Counted from the first letter of the stretch, positions 1-7,354 are shown. The stretch: DNA of 15,287 nt from Patescibacteria group bacterium (GCA_018819085.1 JAHJQT010000021.1:1-15287), one strand, 5' to 3'. A program made the numbers and translations. Notes: a model not told the origin generated them from the sequence alone.

Positions 1-29
1 TATCTACAAATTTATACAAATATGGACAG

Positions 30-58
30 GCTCGCCTTCGCCAAGGCTTCGGCGGAGC
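30..58. repeat. GC-rich palindromic repeat downstream of the tRNA cluster
   Basis: An imperfect palindrome in AT-rich surroundings. Outer arms GCTC (30-33) and GAGC (55-58) pair, continued by GCC (34-36) with GGC (51-53) across a one-base bulge. An inner GCC/GGC pair (40-42 with 45-47) can form a second small stem. It looks like an intergenic REP-type element. No second copy was recognised in this window, so its repeat status in the genome is inferred. Confidence 0.4.
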
Positions 59-61
59 ACT

Positions 62-97
62 GATTTTTGTGCCAGAAATAAATTTCTGACAAAAATC
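62..97 (-). terminator. long stem-loop after the tRNA cluster, possible terminator
   Basis: Arms GATTTTTGT (62-70) and ACAAAAATC (89-97) pair perfectly over 9 bp. CAGAAAT (73-79) and ATTTCTG (82-88) add 7 bp, with a two-base bulge at 71-72 and a tight AA turn. It starts 4 bases past the 3' end of tRNA-Asp, so it probably ends or trims the minus-strand tRNA transcript. There is no GC-rich stem or U-tract of the classical intrinsic type, so termination is an inference. Confidence 0.45.
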
Positions 98-100
98 GTG

Positions 101-176
101 CGGGGACGATGGGATTTGAACCCACGATCTCTGCCGTGACAGGGCAGCGCTTTAAACCGGGCTGAGCTACGTCCCC
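101..176 (-). tRNA. tRNA-Asp (anticodon GTC)
   Basis: On the minus strand this folds as a 76-base cloverleaf. The acceptor stem is GGGGACG with CGTCCCC, the anticodon stem CTGCC/GGCAG encloses loop CTGTCAC (anticodon GTC, Asp), and the T arm has loop TTCAAAT. The discriminator base is G, as expected for tRNA-Asp. The D stem has a C-A mismatch at its last pair, and the T stem has one G-U pair. The genomic sequence after the discriminator is CA, so CCA is not encoded. It is the last of three tRNA genes in one transcript. Confidence 0.95.
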
Positions 177-193
177 AAAATATTTAATTTCAG

Positions 194-267
194 TAGCGGC
201 AGAGGGATTTGAACCCCCGACCCCGGCCTTATGAATGCCGTGCTCTAACCAACTGAGCTATGCCGCC
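194..267 (-). tRNA. tRNA with anticodon CAT (elongator Met most likely)
   Basis: A 74-base cloverleaf on the minus strand. Acceptor GGCGGCA pairs with TGCCGCT through a G1-U72 wobble, and the D arm GCTC/GAGC and T loop TTCAAAT are standard. The anticodon loop TTCATAA gives CAT. The discriminator is A and no CCA is encoded. It lacks the initiator hallmarks of its upstream neighbour, so elongator Met is favoured. A tRNA-Ile2 whose C34 becomes lysidine has the same anticodon and cannot be excluded by eye. The last anticodon-stem pair (31-39) is an A-G mismatch. Confidence 0.88.
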
Positions 268-284
268 ATCAATCTATTATTTTG

Positions 285-356
285 TTGCGGGGGTCGGATT
301 CGAACCGACGACCTCAAGGTTATGGGCCTTGCGAGCTGCCGCTGCTCCACCCCGCA
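285..356 (-). tRNA. initiator tRNA-fMet (anticodon CAT)
   Basis: A 72-base cloverleaf on the minus strand, first of the three tRNA genes. The body closely resembles bacterial initiator tRNA: acceptor core GCGGGG, D stem GAGC/GCTC with the initiator-type A11-U24 pair, and T loop TTCGAAT. The anticodon stem CAAGG/CCTTG encloses loop CCCATAA. Three positions differ from the E. coli initiator. Base 33 is C instead of the near-universal U, the 29-41 pair is A-U so the three-GC-pair signature is reduced to two, and positions 1 and 72 form a U-A pair in place of the C-A mismatch. The D loop is short (7 bases). Confidence 0.93.
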
Positions 357-361
357 TTTGC

Positions 362-390
362 ATTATATGGTATAATTTTGCACATGGCAA
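362..390 (-). promoter_or_regulatory. sigma-70-type promoter of the tRNA cluster
   Basis: On the minus strand TTGCCA (390-385) is followed after 17 bases by a perfect TATAAT (367-362). The -10 box ends only five bases before base 1 of the initiator tRNA, so transcription should start at or within a few bases of the mature 5' end. Confidence 0.8.
368..376 (+). promoter_or_regulatory. extended -10 promoter for the membrane-protein/pheT genes
   Basis: TG-G-TATAAT (TG at 368-369, hexamer 371-376) is an extended -10 element on the plus strand. No -35 hexamer is recognisable upstream, where the tRNA gene lies. Predicted start is about 383, leaving a leader of about 57 bases. It overlaps the divergent tRNA promoter. 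Confidence 0.45.
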
Positions 391-439
391 GGTCTTGCTC
401 TGATAGCTACAATATAGTAAAATAAAAATAGAAAATAAT

Positions 440-826
440 ATGAATCTATTAGCTTACTTAGTAGGGTTGGTTTTAGTTAGTGTCATAGCCGGGGCCTGCT
501 TAGCGGCTATTTTAGTTTATTTCAATCCATTTACTTCAGGATTGTTAGTATTTATATTATTCTACTTAAGCCTATTCATCGCTTCTACTTCAGTTTTCAC
601 ATTAATTGGCTGGATTATACGAGTCATTTCTAGAAAAAGAACATCTCCCTTACCAAAGAAAGAAGCTATTCATAGATTTGAAATTTCTTTTAGACAGGGA
701 ATGTTTTTATCAGCAATTTTAATTGCTTCCCTTATTTTACAAAGTAAAGATATTTTATTATGGTGGAATTTATTAATTTTAATGTTAGTAGTAGGATTAT
801 CTGAATGGTGGCTTTCTAGAAGATAG
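440..826 (+). CDS. small four-helix integral membrane protein of unknown function
   Basis: A 128-residue, strongly hydrophobic protein. Four membrane segments can be read at about residues 3-28, 33-63, 87-101 and 105-123, joined by one charged loop (about 64-86, rich in R, K, E and P). The C-terminus is SEWWLSRR. No catalytic motif or signal-peptidase site is visible, and I do not recognise a family. It starts at ATG 440 after an A-rich leader without SD. It ends 26 bases before pheT on the same strand and probably shares its transcript. The pairing with pheT says little about its function. Confidence 0.75.
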   Translation: MNLLAYLVGLVLVSVIAGACLAAILVYFNPFTSGLLVFILFYLSLFIASTSVFTLIGWIIRVISRKRTSPLPKKEAIHRFEISFRQGMFLSAILIASLILQSKDILLWWNLLILMLVVGLSEWWLSRR

Positions 827-852
827 TTTTTAATTTATAAATAAAATAAATT

Positions 853-2859
853 ATGAAAATATCATATAATTGGCTTCAATCATTTTTTATTAAAAAACTT
901 CCTTTACCAGAAAAACTGGCTGATTTATTGACTATACATTCTTTTGAAACAGAAGTAATTGGGAAAAGCAACTCTGATATTATTTTAGATATAGATATTT
1001 TACCTAATAGAGCTCATGACTGTTCAAGTCATAATGGTATTGCTAGAGAAATATCTGTCTTACTTGAATATCCTTTTAATTTAGTTGATTATAGTAAAAA
1101 GATAAAAGAGGATAAGGAATTAGCTAGTAAATTAGTTAAAGTGGAAATTAAAGAAAAAGAACTCTGTCCTCGTTATGCTGCTCGTGTATTAAGTAATGTT
1201 AAAATAGGGCCATCGCCTCAATGGATTCAGGAAAGATTAAGAGCGTGTGGTCTACGTCCTATTAGTAATGTTGTTGATATAACAAACTATACCATGCTAG
1301 AAACAGGACAGCCCCTGCATGCATTTGATCTTGATAAACTTACTTCTGGAAAAATTATTGTTCGTAAAGCTAAAAAAGGAGAGAAAATAATTACTTTAGA
1401 TAATGAAAAGTATGATTTGGATGAAAATATTTTAGTTATTGCTGATGAAAAAAAACCAGTTTGTATTGCTGGAATCAAAGGAGGCAAAGGTCCTGAAATT
1501 GATGCTCAAACAAAAAGAATTGTTTTAGAAGCTGCTAATTTTAATCCGCAATTCATAAGAAATGGTTCTAAACAATTAAAATTAGAAACAGATGCTTCTT
1601 GGAGATTTGAAAGAGAAATAGATTCAAATTTAGCCGAAGAAGCAATTAATATGGCAGCTTATCTAGTTCAAGATATTGCAGAAGGAAAAGTTTTAAAGGG
1701 AATAGTTGATGTTTTTTCTAAAAAAGTTGATTCAAAAATAATAAATTTAGATATTGAAAAAGTTAATAGTTTACTAGGTATTAAAATTACTAAAAAAGAA
1801 GTAATTGATATTTTAGAAAAATTAGATTTTAAAGTAAAAACCGTAGGAAATAAATTAAGTGTTTCTATTCCTATGCGCAGAATAGATGTTTCTATTCCAG
1901 AAGATTTAATTGAAGAGATAGGAAGGATTTATGGTTTTGAGAAAATAGTAAGTAAGTTGCCAAGAGCAAGTTTAATTCCTCCAGTTAGAAATGAAAATTT
2001 GGTTTATAAGAATAAAATAAGGCATATTTTTATTAATTCAGGTTTTAGTGAGGTATATAATTATTCTTTTGTTTCAGAAAAAGAATCTGTTGAAGTTGCT
2101 AATCCTGTTAGTCAGGAACAGAAATATATGCGTTCAAATCTAACAGTTAATTTATTAAAAAACGTTGAAGAGAATAAAAAATATTTTAAAGAAGTAAGAT
2201 TATTTGAAATTGGAAAAGTTTTTAATAAAATAAAGAGCAGTAAGAACAAAATAGAAGAAGTGGATAAATTAGGAGCAGTTTTAAGTTTAGATGAAAAAAA
2301 TAGTCAGGCTCAAGAATTCTATATTCTCAAAGGACTTGTTGATTCTTTACTTAATAAATTACGAATTAGTGATATTTGGTATGATGATGCTATAGAAAAA
2401 AATGATTCATCAGTCCCTAATTTTTGTAATATAAACAGAAGGGCTCAAATAAAAGTTGGTAATGATTGTTTAGGATGGATAGCTGAAACTAATTCAAGAA
2501 TTGCTGCTTTTGAAATAGATTTTGGTAAATTAGTTGAATTAGCTACTGAAGAAAGAATTTATTCCCCCCCTTCAAAGTATCCTTCTGTAGTTAGGGATAT
2601 TGCTATTTTAACGAATAAGGAAACAAAAATAATTACAGTTATGAATTTAATTAATTCATCAGGAGGTGCTTTAATTGTAGATATTGATTTATTTGATATA
2701 TATGAAGGCAAGAATATTCCTGATAGTAAAAAGAGTTTAGCTTTCCATATAATTTATCAATCAGATGATCATACTTTAACAGACAAAGAAGTTAATGATC
2801 TTCATCAGAAAGTCACAAAAACATTAAAAGAAGAAGGGGAATGGGAAATAAGAGAATAA
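853..2859 (+). CDS. pheT: phenylalanyl-tRNA synthetase beta subunit (compact form)
   Basis: The beta chain of the alpha2-beta2 cytoplasmic enzyme that charges tRNA-Phe. The 668 residues contain the B1 half-domain start (MKISYNWLQSF), B3/B4 editing-domain features around residues 110-260 (LRPISNVVDITNY, QPLHAFDLDKL, ETDASWRFER), a B5 domain at about 290-365, and a C-terminal FDX-ACB anticodon-binding domain at about 570-668 (SKYPSVVRDIAIL). The EMAP/OB-type tRNA-binding domain, which in E. coli PheT (795 residues) interrupts B1 after about residue 40, is absent. Here the sequence runs directly from the N-terminal helix to LDILPNRAHD-like residues near position 50. No SD precedes the ATG. pheS is not in the window, so the alpha subunit must be encoded elsewhere. 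Confidence 0.97.
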   Translation: MKISYNWLQSFFIKKLPLPEKLADLLTIHSFETEVIGKSNSDIILDIDILPNRAHDCSSHNGIAREISVLLEYPFNLVDYSKKIKEDKELASKLVKVEIKEKELCPRYAARVLSNVKIGPSPQWIQERLRACGLRPISNVVDITNYTMLETGQPLHAFDLDKLTSGKIIVRKAKKGEKIITLDNEKYDLDENILVIADEKKPVCIAGIKGGKGPEIDAQTKRIVLEAANFNPQFIRNGSKQLKLETDASWRFEREIDSNLAEEAINMAAYLVQDIAEGKVLKGIVDVFSKKVDSKIINLDIEKVNSLLGIKITKKEVIDILEKLDFKVKTVGNKLSVSIPMRRIDVSIPEDLIEEIGRIYGFEKIVSKLPRASLIPPVRNENLVYKNKIRHIFINSGFSEVYNYSFVSEKESVEVANPVSQEQKYMRSNLTVNLLKNVEENKKYFKEVRLFEIGKVFNKIKSSKNKIEEVDKLGAVLSLDEKNSQAQEFYILKGLVDSLLNKLRISDIWYDDAIEKNDSSVPNFCNINRRAQIKVGNDCLGWIAETNSRIAAFEIDFGKLVELATEERIYSPPSKYPSVVRDIAILTNKETKIITVMNLINSSGGALIVDIDLFDIYEGKNIPDSKKSLAFHIIYQSDDHTLTDKEVNDLHQKVTKTLKEEGEWEIRE

Positions 2860-2861
2860 CA

Positions 2862-5800
2862 ATGACAAATACTAAAAAAGATAAAAAACCATCATATACA
2901 GCAAAAGATATTTTTGTATTAGAAGGACTTGATCCTGTTAGACGTAGACCTGGAATGTATATTGGTTCAACTGGGGTTGATGGATTACATCATCTTATTT
3001 GGGAAGTAGTTGATAATGCTTTAGACGAAGCAATTTCAGGTTGTTGCGATAAAATAGAGATCGTCTTATTGTCTGACAATAAGATTAAAGTAACAGATAA
3101 TGGACGTGGAATTCCTGTTGAAAAACATCCTCAAACAAAAAAATCAACTCTAGAAACAGTTATGTGCACCCTTCATGCCGGAGGTAAATTTGGTGGTGAT
3201 TCATATAAGATTTCAGGTGGATTGCATGGTGTTGGAGTTTCGGTTGTTAATGCACTTTCAGAATATGTTAAAGCTGAAGTTTGTCGTGATGGATTCATAT
3301 ATATTCAGGAATACTCCAGAGGTAAAGCAAAAGCTAATGTTAAAAAAATTGGCAAATGTAAACAAACTGGAACAACAATCACTTTCCAACCTGATCCAGA
3401 GGTTTTTAAAGATATTAATTTTAAATGGAGTAAGATTTTAAAGCGTTTACGTCAGCAAGCTTATTTAACAAAAGGAATTAAAATAATAATAAAAGATGAG
3501 CGTAAAAAACCTTTTAAAGATTATTCTTTCTATTTTGAAGGTGGAATAATTTCTTATGTTAAATATTTAAACCGTGATCAATCTCTTAAACATGAAAATG
3601 TTTTTTATATATCAAAAGAATCTCAAGGCGTTTTAGTGAAAGTTGCTTTACAATATACAAACGATATTCAAGGATACGAAGAGAGTTTTGCTAATAATAT
3701 CAATACCAGAGAAGGTGGTATGCATTTAACTGGATTTAAAGCAGCTTTAACAAAAACTTTTAATAATTATGCTAGAAAGAATAATTTCTTAAAAGATTCT
3801 GATGAAAATCTAAGTGGCGATGATGTTAGAGAAGGGTTAACATCTGTTATTAGTGTTGGATTAAAAGAGCCACAGTTTGAAGGTCAGACAAAAGCTCGTT
3901 TAGGTAATCCTGAAGCTAGAACAGCTGTTGAAACAATTGTTTCTTACGGATTAGAAGAATTTTTAGAAAATCATCCTCAAGATGCAAGATTGATTATGGA
4001 AAAGAATATTTTAGCGGCTAAAGCACGTCAGGCTGCTAAAGCTGCCAGAGAAACAGTTATTCGTAAAGGAGTTTTAGATGGATTAGCTTTACCTGGTAAA
4101 CTTTCAGATTGTTCTAGTCGCGATCCAGAAGAATCAGAACTATATATTTTGGAAGGCGATAGCGCCGGAGGCTGTTTTTCAGGCGATACAAAAATTGCTC
4201 TAACTGATGGTCGTAATATAGATTTTAAAGAATTAATCAAAGAAGATAAGAAGGGCAAAAAAAATTATTGTTATACTATTAAGAAAAATGGTTCTGTTGG
4301 AATTGAACAAATTAGAAATATAAGGAGAACTAAGAAAAATAATCAAGTAGTCAAAGTAATTCTTGATAATGGTGAAGAAATAGTTTGTACGCCAGATCAT
4401 AAGTTTATGTTGAAGAATGGAAAATACAAAGAAGTAAAAGATTTAACAATAAATGATTCTTTAATGCCTTTATATAGAAAACTATCTAAGAAAGAAAAAA
4501 GAATTACAATTGAAGGATATGAAATGATATGGAATCCTAATCCAATAAATCTAAAACATGAATGGGTTTTCACACATCTTTTATCTGATGAGTATAATTT
4601 GAAAAATAAAATTTATTTGGAAAAAGATAATTCTCATAAGCATCATATTGATTTTAATAAATTAAACAACAATCCGAATAATATTAAAAGAATGAGCAAA
4701 GAAGATCATATGGCTTATCATCGTAAGATGCTTAAATTTACTATTCATAGAGACGATGTCAAAGAGAAAGTAAAGAAGTTACATAAAACGTCAGAATTTA
4801 GAGAAAAAATTAGAACAGTAATGACTACCCCTAAAATGCGAAGGATGTTAAGTAGGAGAGCCAAGAAACAGTGGGAGAATAATGAGTATAAAGAATATAT
4901 GATAAAGAAATTCTTAGAATTTTATAACAATTCTCCAGAATATAGAAGGAAAAATAATGAATTATTAAATAAAGCTCAAAAAAAATATTGGGCTGATAAG
5001 AAAAATAGAAACAAACAAGCAAAAAGAGTTAAAAAATATTTTGAATTACACCCTGAAGAAAGAAAGAAATATTCTTTATCATCAAAACAACAATGGAAAA
5101 ATCCTGAATTATTAGTTTGGCGTAGTCAGAAAACTAAAGAGCAATGGACAGATGATTTCAGAAAACGAAGGAATAAAGCTCTTAATAAAACATATTATGA
5201 TAAAACAATAAAATTTTTAAAGGATGTTTATGATAAATATGGAAATTTAGAAAAATATGATTATTTAAGGGTCAAAAGTAAAGATAATACTTTTTTTAAA
5301 TTTTCAACATTTTGTGAAAGATTCTTTAGAGGAGATGAAGATGCTGCTCGTGAAGCTGTTAAAAATTATAATCATAAAATTAAAAAGATAATTAAGGTTA
5401 GAAAAAAAATAGATGTATATGATTTAGAAGTGAAAGGAACTCATAATTTTGCTTTATCATCTGGTGTTTTTGTTCATAATAGTGCCAAAATGGGACGAGA
5501 TAGAAAAACTCAAGCGATTTTACCTTTACGTGGAAAAATTCTTAACGTCGAAAAAGCAAGATTGGACAAGGCATTAAGTTCTAAAGAGATAAGAGCTCTT
5601 GTTATTGCTTTAGGTACTGCTATTGCTGAAGAATTTGATATTAGCAAACTTCGTTATCACAGAGTAATAATTATGACTGATGCAGATGTTGATGGTTCTC
5701 ATATTAGAACTTTACTTCTTACTTTATTCTTCCGTTATTTCTTAGAACTCATTGAAAAAGGTTACCTATATGTTGCTCAACCACCACTGTATCGTATTCA

Positions 5801-6092
5801 AAAAGGAAAACAAACTGAATATGGATATACTGAAGCTGATAAAGAAAGAATCTTATCTAGTATGGGAGGTGAGAATGTTAATATACAGAGATATAAAGGA
5901 TTAGGAGAAATGAATCCAGAAGAATTATGGGAAACAACCATGAATCCTGCTAGTAGAATCATGAAACAAATTAGAATTGAAGACGCAAAAGAAGCTGATA
6001 GGATTTTTGATGTTTTAATGGGAGATGATGTTGCACCAAGAAAGAAATTCATTCAAACTCATGCCAAGAAAGCAAAGAACCTTGATATTTAA
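2862..6092 (+). CDS. gyrB: DNA gyrase subunit B containing an in-frame intein
   Basis: The ATPase/TOPRIM subunit of gyrase, which introduces negative supercoils together with GyrA. From ATG 2862 the precursor is 1076 residues; removing the intein (438-873) leaves a 640-residue GyrB of normal length. The GHKL ATPase site is visible (VVDNALDEAISG, RRRPGMYIGSTG, GLHGVGVSVVNAL). The TOPRIM domain is split by the intein at EGDSAGG and resumes at SAKMGRDR, with DADVDGSH following. QRYKGLGEMNPEELW is the conserved C-terminal motif and favours GyrB over ParE only weakly. An alternative ATG at 2841, after AAGAAGGGG and inside the pheT end, would add seven residues; 2862 is preferred because it sits just after the pheT stop. 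gyrA is not nearby. Confidence 0.96.
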   Translation: MTNTKKDKKPSYTAKDIFVLEGLDPVRRRPGMYIGSTGVDGLHHLIWEVVDNALDEAISGCCDKIEIVLLSDNKIKVTDNGRGIPVEKHPQTKKSTLETVMCTLHAGGKFGGDSYKISGGLHGVGVSVVNALSEYVKAEVCRDGFIYIQEYSRGKAKANVKKIGKCKQTGTTITFQPDPEVFKDINFKWSKILKRLRQQAYLTKGIKIIIKDERKKPFKDYSFYFEGGIISYVKYLNRDQSLKHENVFYISKESQGVLVKVALQYTNDIQGYEESFANNINTREGGMHLTGFKAALTKTFNNYARKNNFLKDSDENLSGDDVREGLTSVISVGLKEPQFEGQTKARLGNPEARTAVETIVSYGLEEFLENHPQDARLIMEKNILAAKARQAAKAARETVIRKGVLDGLALPGKLSDCSSRDPEESELYILEGDSAGGCFSGDTKIALTDGRNIDFKELIKEDKKGKKNYCYTIKKNGSVGIEQIRNIRRTKKNNQVVKVILDNGEEIVCTPDHKFMLKNGKYKEVKDLTINDSLMPLYRKLSKKEKRITIEGYEMIWNPNPINLKHEWVFTHLLSDEYNLKNKIYLEKDNSHKHHIDFNKLNNNPNNIKRMSKEDHMAYHRKMLKFTIHRDDVKEKVKKLHKTSEFREKIRTVMTTPKMRRMLSRRAKKQWENNEYKEYMIKKFLEFYNNSPEYRRKNNELLNKAQKKYWADKKNRNKQAKRVKKYFELHPEERKKYSLSSKQQWKNPELLVWRSQKTKEQWTDDFRKRRNKALNKTYYDKTIKFLKDVYDKYGNLEKYDYLRVKSKDNTFFKFSTFCERFFRGDEDAAREAVKNYNHKIKKIIKVRKKIDVYDLEVKGTHNFALSSGVFVHNSAKMGRDRKTQAILPLRGKILNVEKARLDKALSSKEIRALVIALGTAIAEEFDISKLRYHRVIIMTDADVDGSHIRTLLLTLFFRYFLELIEKGYLYVAQPPLYRIQKGKQTEYGYTEADKERILSSMGGENVNIQRYKGLGEMNPEELWETTMNPASRIMKQIRIEDAKEADRIFDVLMGDDVAPRKKFIQTHAKKAKNLDI
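4173..5480 (+). mobile_element. GyrB intein with HNH homing-endonuclease domain
   Basis: A 436-codon protein intron inside the TOPRIM motif of gyrB, at EGDSAGG/C...HN/SAKMGRDR. Splicing residues are all present: Cys1, block B TPDH (intein residues 73-76), block F DVYDLEVKGTHNFAL, terminal His435-Asn436 and extein Ser+1. The middle carries HKHHIDFNKLNNNP followed by HMAYH (intein residues 155-183), an HNH nuclease signature. No LAGLIDADG motif was seen. A Lys-, Arg- and Trp-rich helical repeat region (about 190-315) follows, resembling DNA-binding repeats of homing nucleases. GyrB inteins at this motif are known, for example in cyanobacteria. Splicing and nuclease residues look intact, so both activities are plausible but not shown. 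Confidence 0.95.
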
Positions 6093-6099
6093 ATGATTA

Positions 6100-6128
6100 T
6101 TGACATAATCTTTATTAAAGTATAAGAT
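6100..6128 (+). promoter_or_regulatory. promoter of secE-nusG-rplK
   Basis: A perfect TTGACA (6100-6105) starts 8 bases after the gyrB stop. The -10 is TAAGAT (6123-6128) at 17-base spacing, or TATAAG (6121-6126) at 15. It marks the start of a new transcription unit. Confidence 0.7.
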
Positions 6129-6130
6129 GA

Positions 6131-6160
6131 GGGCAAATAGATGCCCCGAAAGGGGTTTTT
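6131..6160 (+). promoter_or_regulatory. attenuator-like leader with overlapping hairpins before secE
   Basis: CCCC-GAAA-GGGG (6144-6155) followed by TTTTT (6156-6160) has the form of a short intrinsic terminator, yet it lies downstream of the promoter and 7 bases before secE. An earlier stem GGGCA (6131-6135) with TGCCC (6142-6146) uses the same C residues, so the two hairpins exclude each other. The same G-run could act as a distant SD. It may simply be a terminator for gyrB read-through. Confidence 0.5.
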
Positions 6161-6166
6161 AAATAA

Positions 6167-6367
6167 ATGAAAATTAACGAATTACCAAAAAAAGGAATAA
6201 GTTTTCTTAGAGAAGTCCGAATAGAATTAAAACGGGTTACTTGGCTTACGCGCAAAGATACAATCAAATATACTATTTTTGTTATTGGATTAAGTTTAGT
6301 TGTAGCAGCTTTTTTAGGAGGACTAGACTTTCTTTTTAGTTGGTTATTAGATAAATTTGTTATATAA
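6167..6367 (+). CDS. secE: preprotein translocase subunit SecE
   Basis: The small essential subunit that clamps SecY in the inner-membrane Sec translocon. The 66 residues have the typical bacterial short-form layout: an amphipathic helix with the conserved pattern FLREVRIELKRVTW (about 13-26), then a single membrane helix at about 34-60 (IFVIGLSLVVAAFLGG). It is immediately upstream of nusG, the classical bacterial arrangement, 3 bases apart. It starts at ATG 6167, seven bases after the U-tract of the leader hairpin. No tRNA-Trp or rpmG, often found upstream of secE, is present here. Confidence 0.95.
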   Translation: MKINELPKKGISFLREVRIELKRVTWLTRKDTIKYTIFVIGLSLVVAAFLGGLDFLFSWLLDKFVI

Positions 6368-6370
6368 ATT

Positions 6371-6913
6371 ATGCCTAAACAAGTAGAACAAGGAAAAAAT
6401 TGGTATGTTCTTCATACATATTCTGGATACGAAGAAGCTGTAGCAAGAAATTTAAAACAGCGTATTGAATCATTAGGAATGGAAGGTAAAATTTTTAATG
6501 TTTTAGTGCCTACTGAAAAGAAGATTAAAATCAAAAATGGAAAACGTCAAATAATTGAAGAAAAAGTTTATCCCGGTTATGTTTTAGTTGAAATGATTGT
6601 TACTGATGCTTCATGGTATGTGGTTCGTAATACACCAAGAGTAACGGGATTCATTGGAGCAGGTACTGTTCCAACTCCTATTTCTGATTTAGAAATAAAA
6701 AGTCTTCAAAAACGAATGGGTGTTGAAGAACCGAAGTATAAGATTGATGTTGCTATAGGTGATGCTGTTAAAATAGTTGATGGTCCCTTTAAAGATTATG
6801 ATGGAAAGATTTCTGAGATAGATGAAAAACGAGGAAAAATTAAAGTATTAGTCTCAATATTTGGTAGAGAAACTCCAGTAGAATTGGATTTCTTACAAAT
6901 TAAAAAAATATGA
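6371..6913 (+). CDS. nusG: transcription termination/antitermination protein NusG
   Basis: An RNA polymerase-associated elongation factor that links transcription to Rho or ribosomes. The 180 residues show the NGN domain at about 8-120 (WYVLHTYSGYEEAVARNL, EKVYPGYVLVEM, WYVVRNTPRVTGFIG) and a KOW domain at about 128-178 (GDAVKIVDGPFKDYDGKI ending in ELDFLQIKKI). Length matches the family. It starts at ATG 6371 after an AT-only spacer without SD. Its TGA stop overlaps the rplK ATG (ATGA), implying coupled translation. Confidence 0.97.
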   Translation: MPKQVEQGKNWYVLHTYSGYEEAVARNLKQRIESLGMEGKIFNVLVPTEKKIKIKNGKRQIIEEKVYPGYVLVEMIVTDASWYVVRNTPRVTGFIGAGTVPTPISDLEIKSLQKRMGVEEPKYKIDVAIGDAVKIVDGPFKDYDGKISEIDEKRGKIKVLVSIFGRETPVELDFLQIKKI

Positions 6914-7329
6914 AGCAAATAAAAACAATTATTAAATTACAAATTAAAGCAGGGCAAGCGAATCCTGCACCTCCAATTGGACCAGCTTTAGGTCAGCACG
7001 GTTTGAATATTCAAGATTTTTGTCTTAAATTCAATGAAGCTACTAAAGAAATGGAAGGAGATATTATTCCAGCAGAAATTACTGTTTATGAAGACAGAAC
7101 TTTTGATTTTAAATTAAAAACTCCGCCAGCATCTGATTTATTGAAAAAAGCAGCTGGGATTGAAAAGGGTTCTGGTGAACCTCATAAAAAGAAAGTTGGA
7201 AAAATTACTAAAAAACAAATTAAAGAAATAGCTGAAAAGAAAATAGTTGATTTAAATGCATACAGTACTGAACAAGCAGAAAAGATAATAGAAGGAACAG
7301 CTCGAAGTATGGGTATTGATGTGAAATAA
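6910..7329 (+). CDS. rplK: 50S ribosomal protein L11 (uL11)
   Basis: The ribosomal stalk-base protein that binds the GTPase centre of 23S rRNA. The 139 residues (about 141 is usual) include the proline-rich N-terminal domain (NPAPPIGPALGQHGLNI, about 18-34) and a C-terminal rRNA-binding domain (about 70-139, with KKVGKITKKQIKEIA and ARSMGIDVK). It overlaps nusG by four bases. In most bacteria rplA (L1) follows directly; here an unrelated 41-codon ORF follows and L1 does not appear anywhere in the window. Confidence 0.97.
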   Translation: MKQIKTIIKLQIKAGQANPAPPIGPALGQHGLNIQDFCLKFNEATKEMEGDIIPAEITVYEDRTFDFKLKTPPASDLLKKAAGIEKGSGEPHKKKVGKITKKQIKEIAEKKIVDLNAYSTEQAEKIIEGTARSMGIDVK

Positions 7330-7354
7330 CTGTATATTATATAAGGAGGGAGTT

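Noticed and set aside
3175..3441. Second-frame ORF inside gyrB
   Set aside because: It lies wholly within the conserved GyrB ATPase domain frame and has no initiation signal.
4173..5480. LAGLIDADG homing endonuclease in the intein
   Set aside because: No LAGLIDADG-type pair of helices was found; the visible signature is HNH.
6127..6162. An 11-codon leader peptide ORF before secE
   Set aside because: Its ATG overlaps the -10 box, so it would not be in the transcript, and it has no SD.
7316..7345. Promoter TTGATG/TATAAG before the basic peptide ORF
   Set aside because: The start would fall at the SD or ATG, removing the SD from the transcript; read-through from the rplK operon explains expression better.
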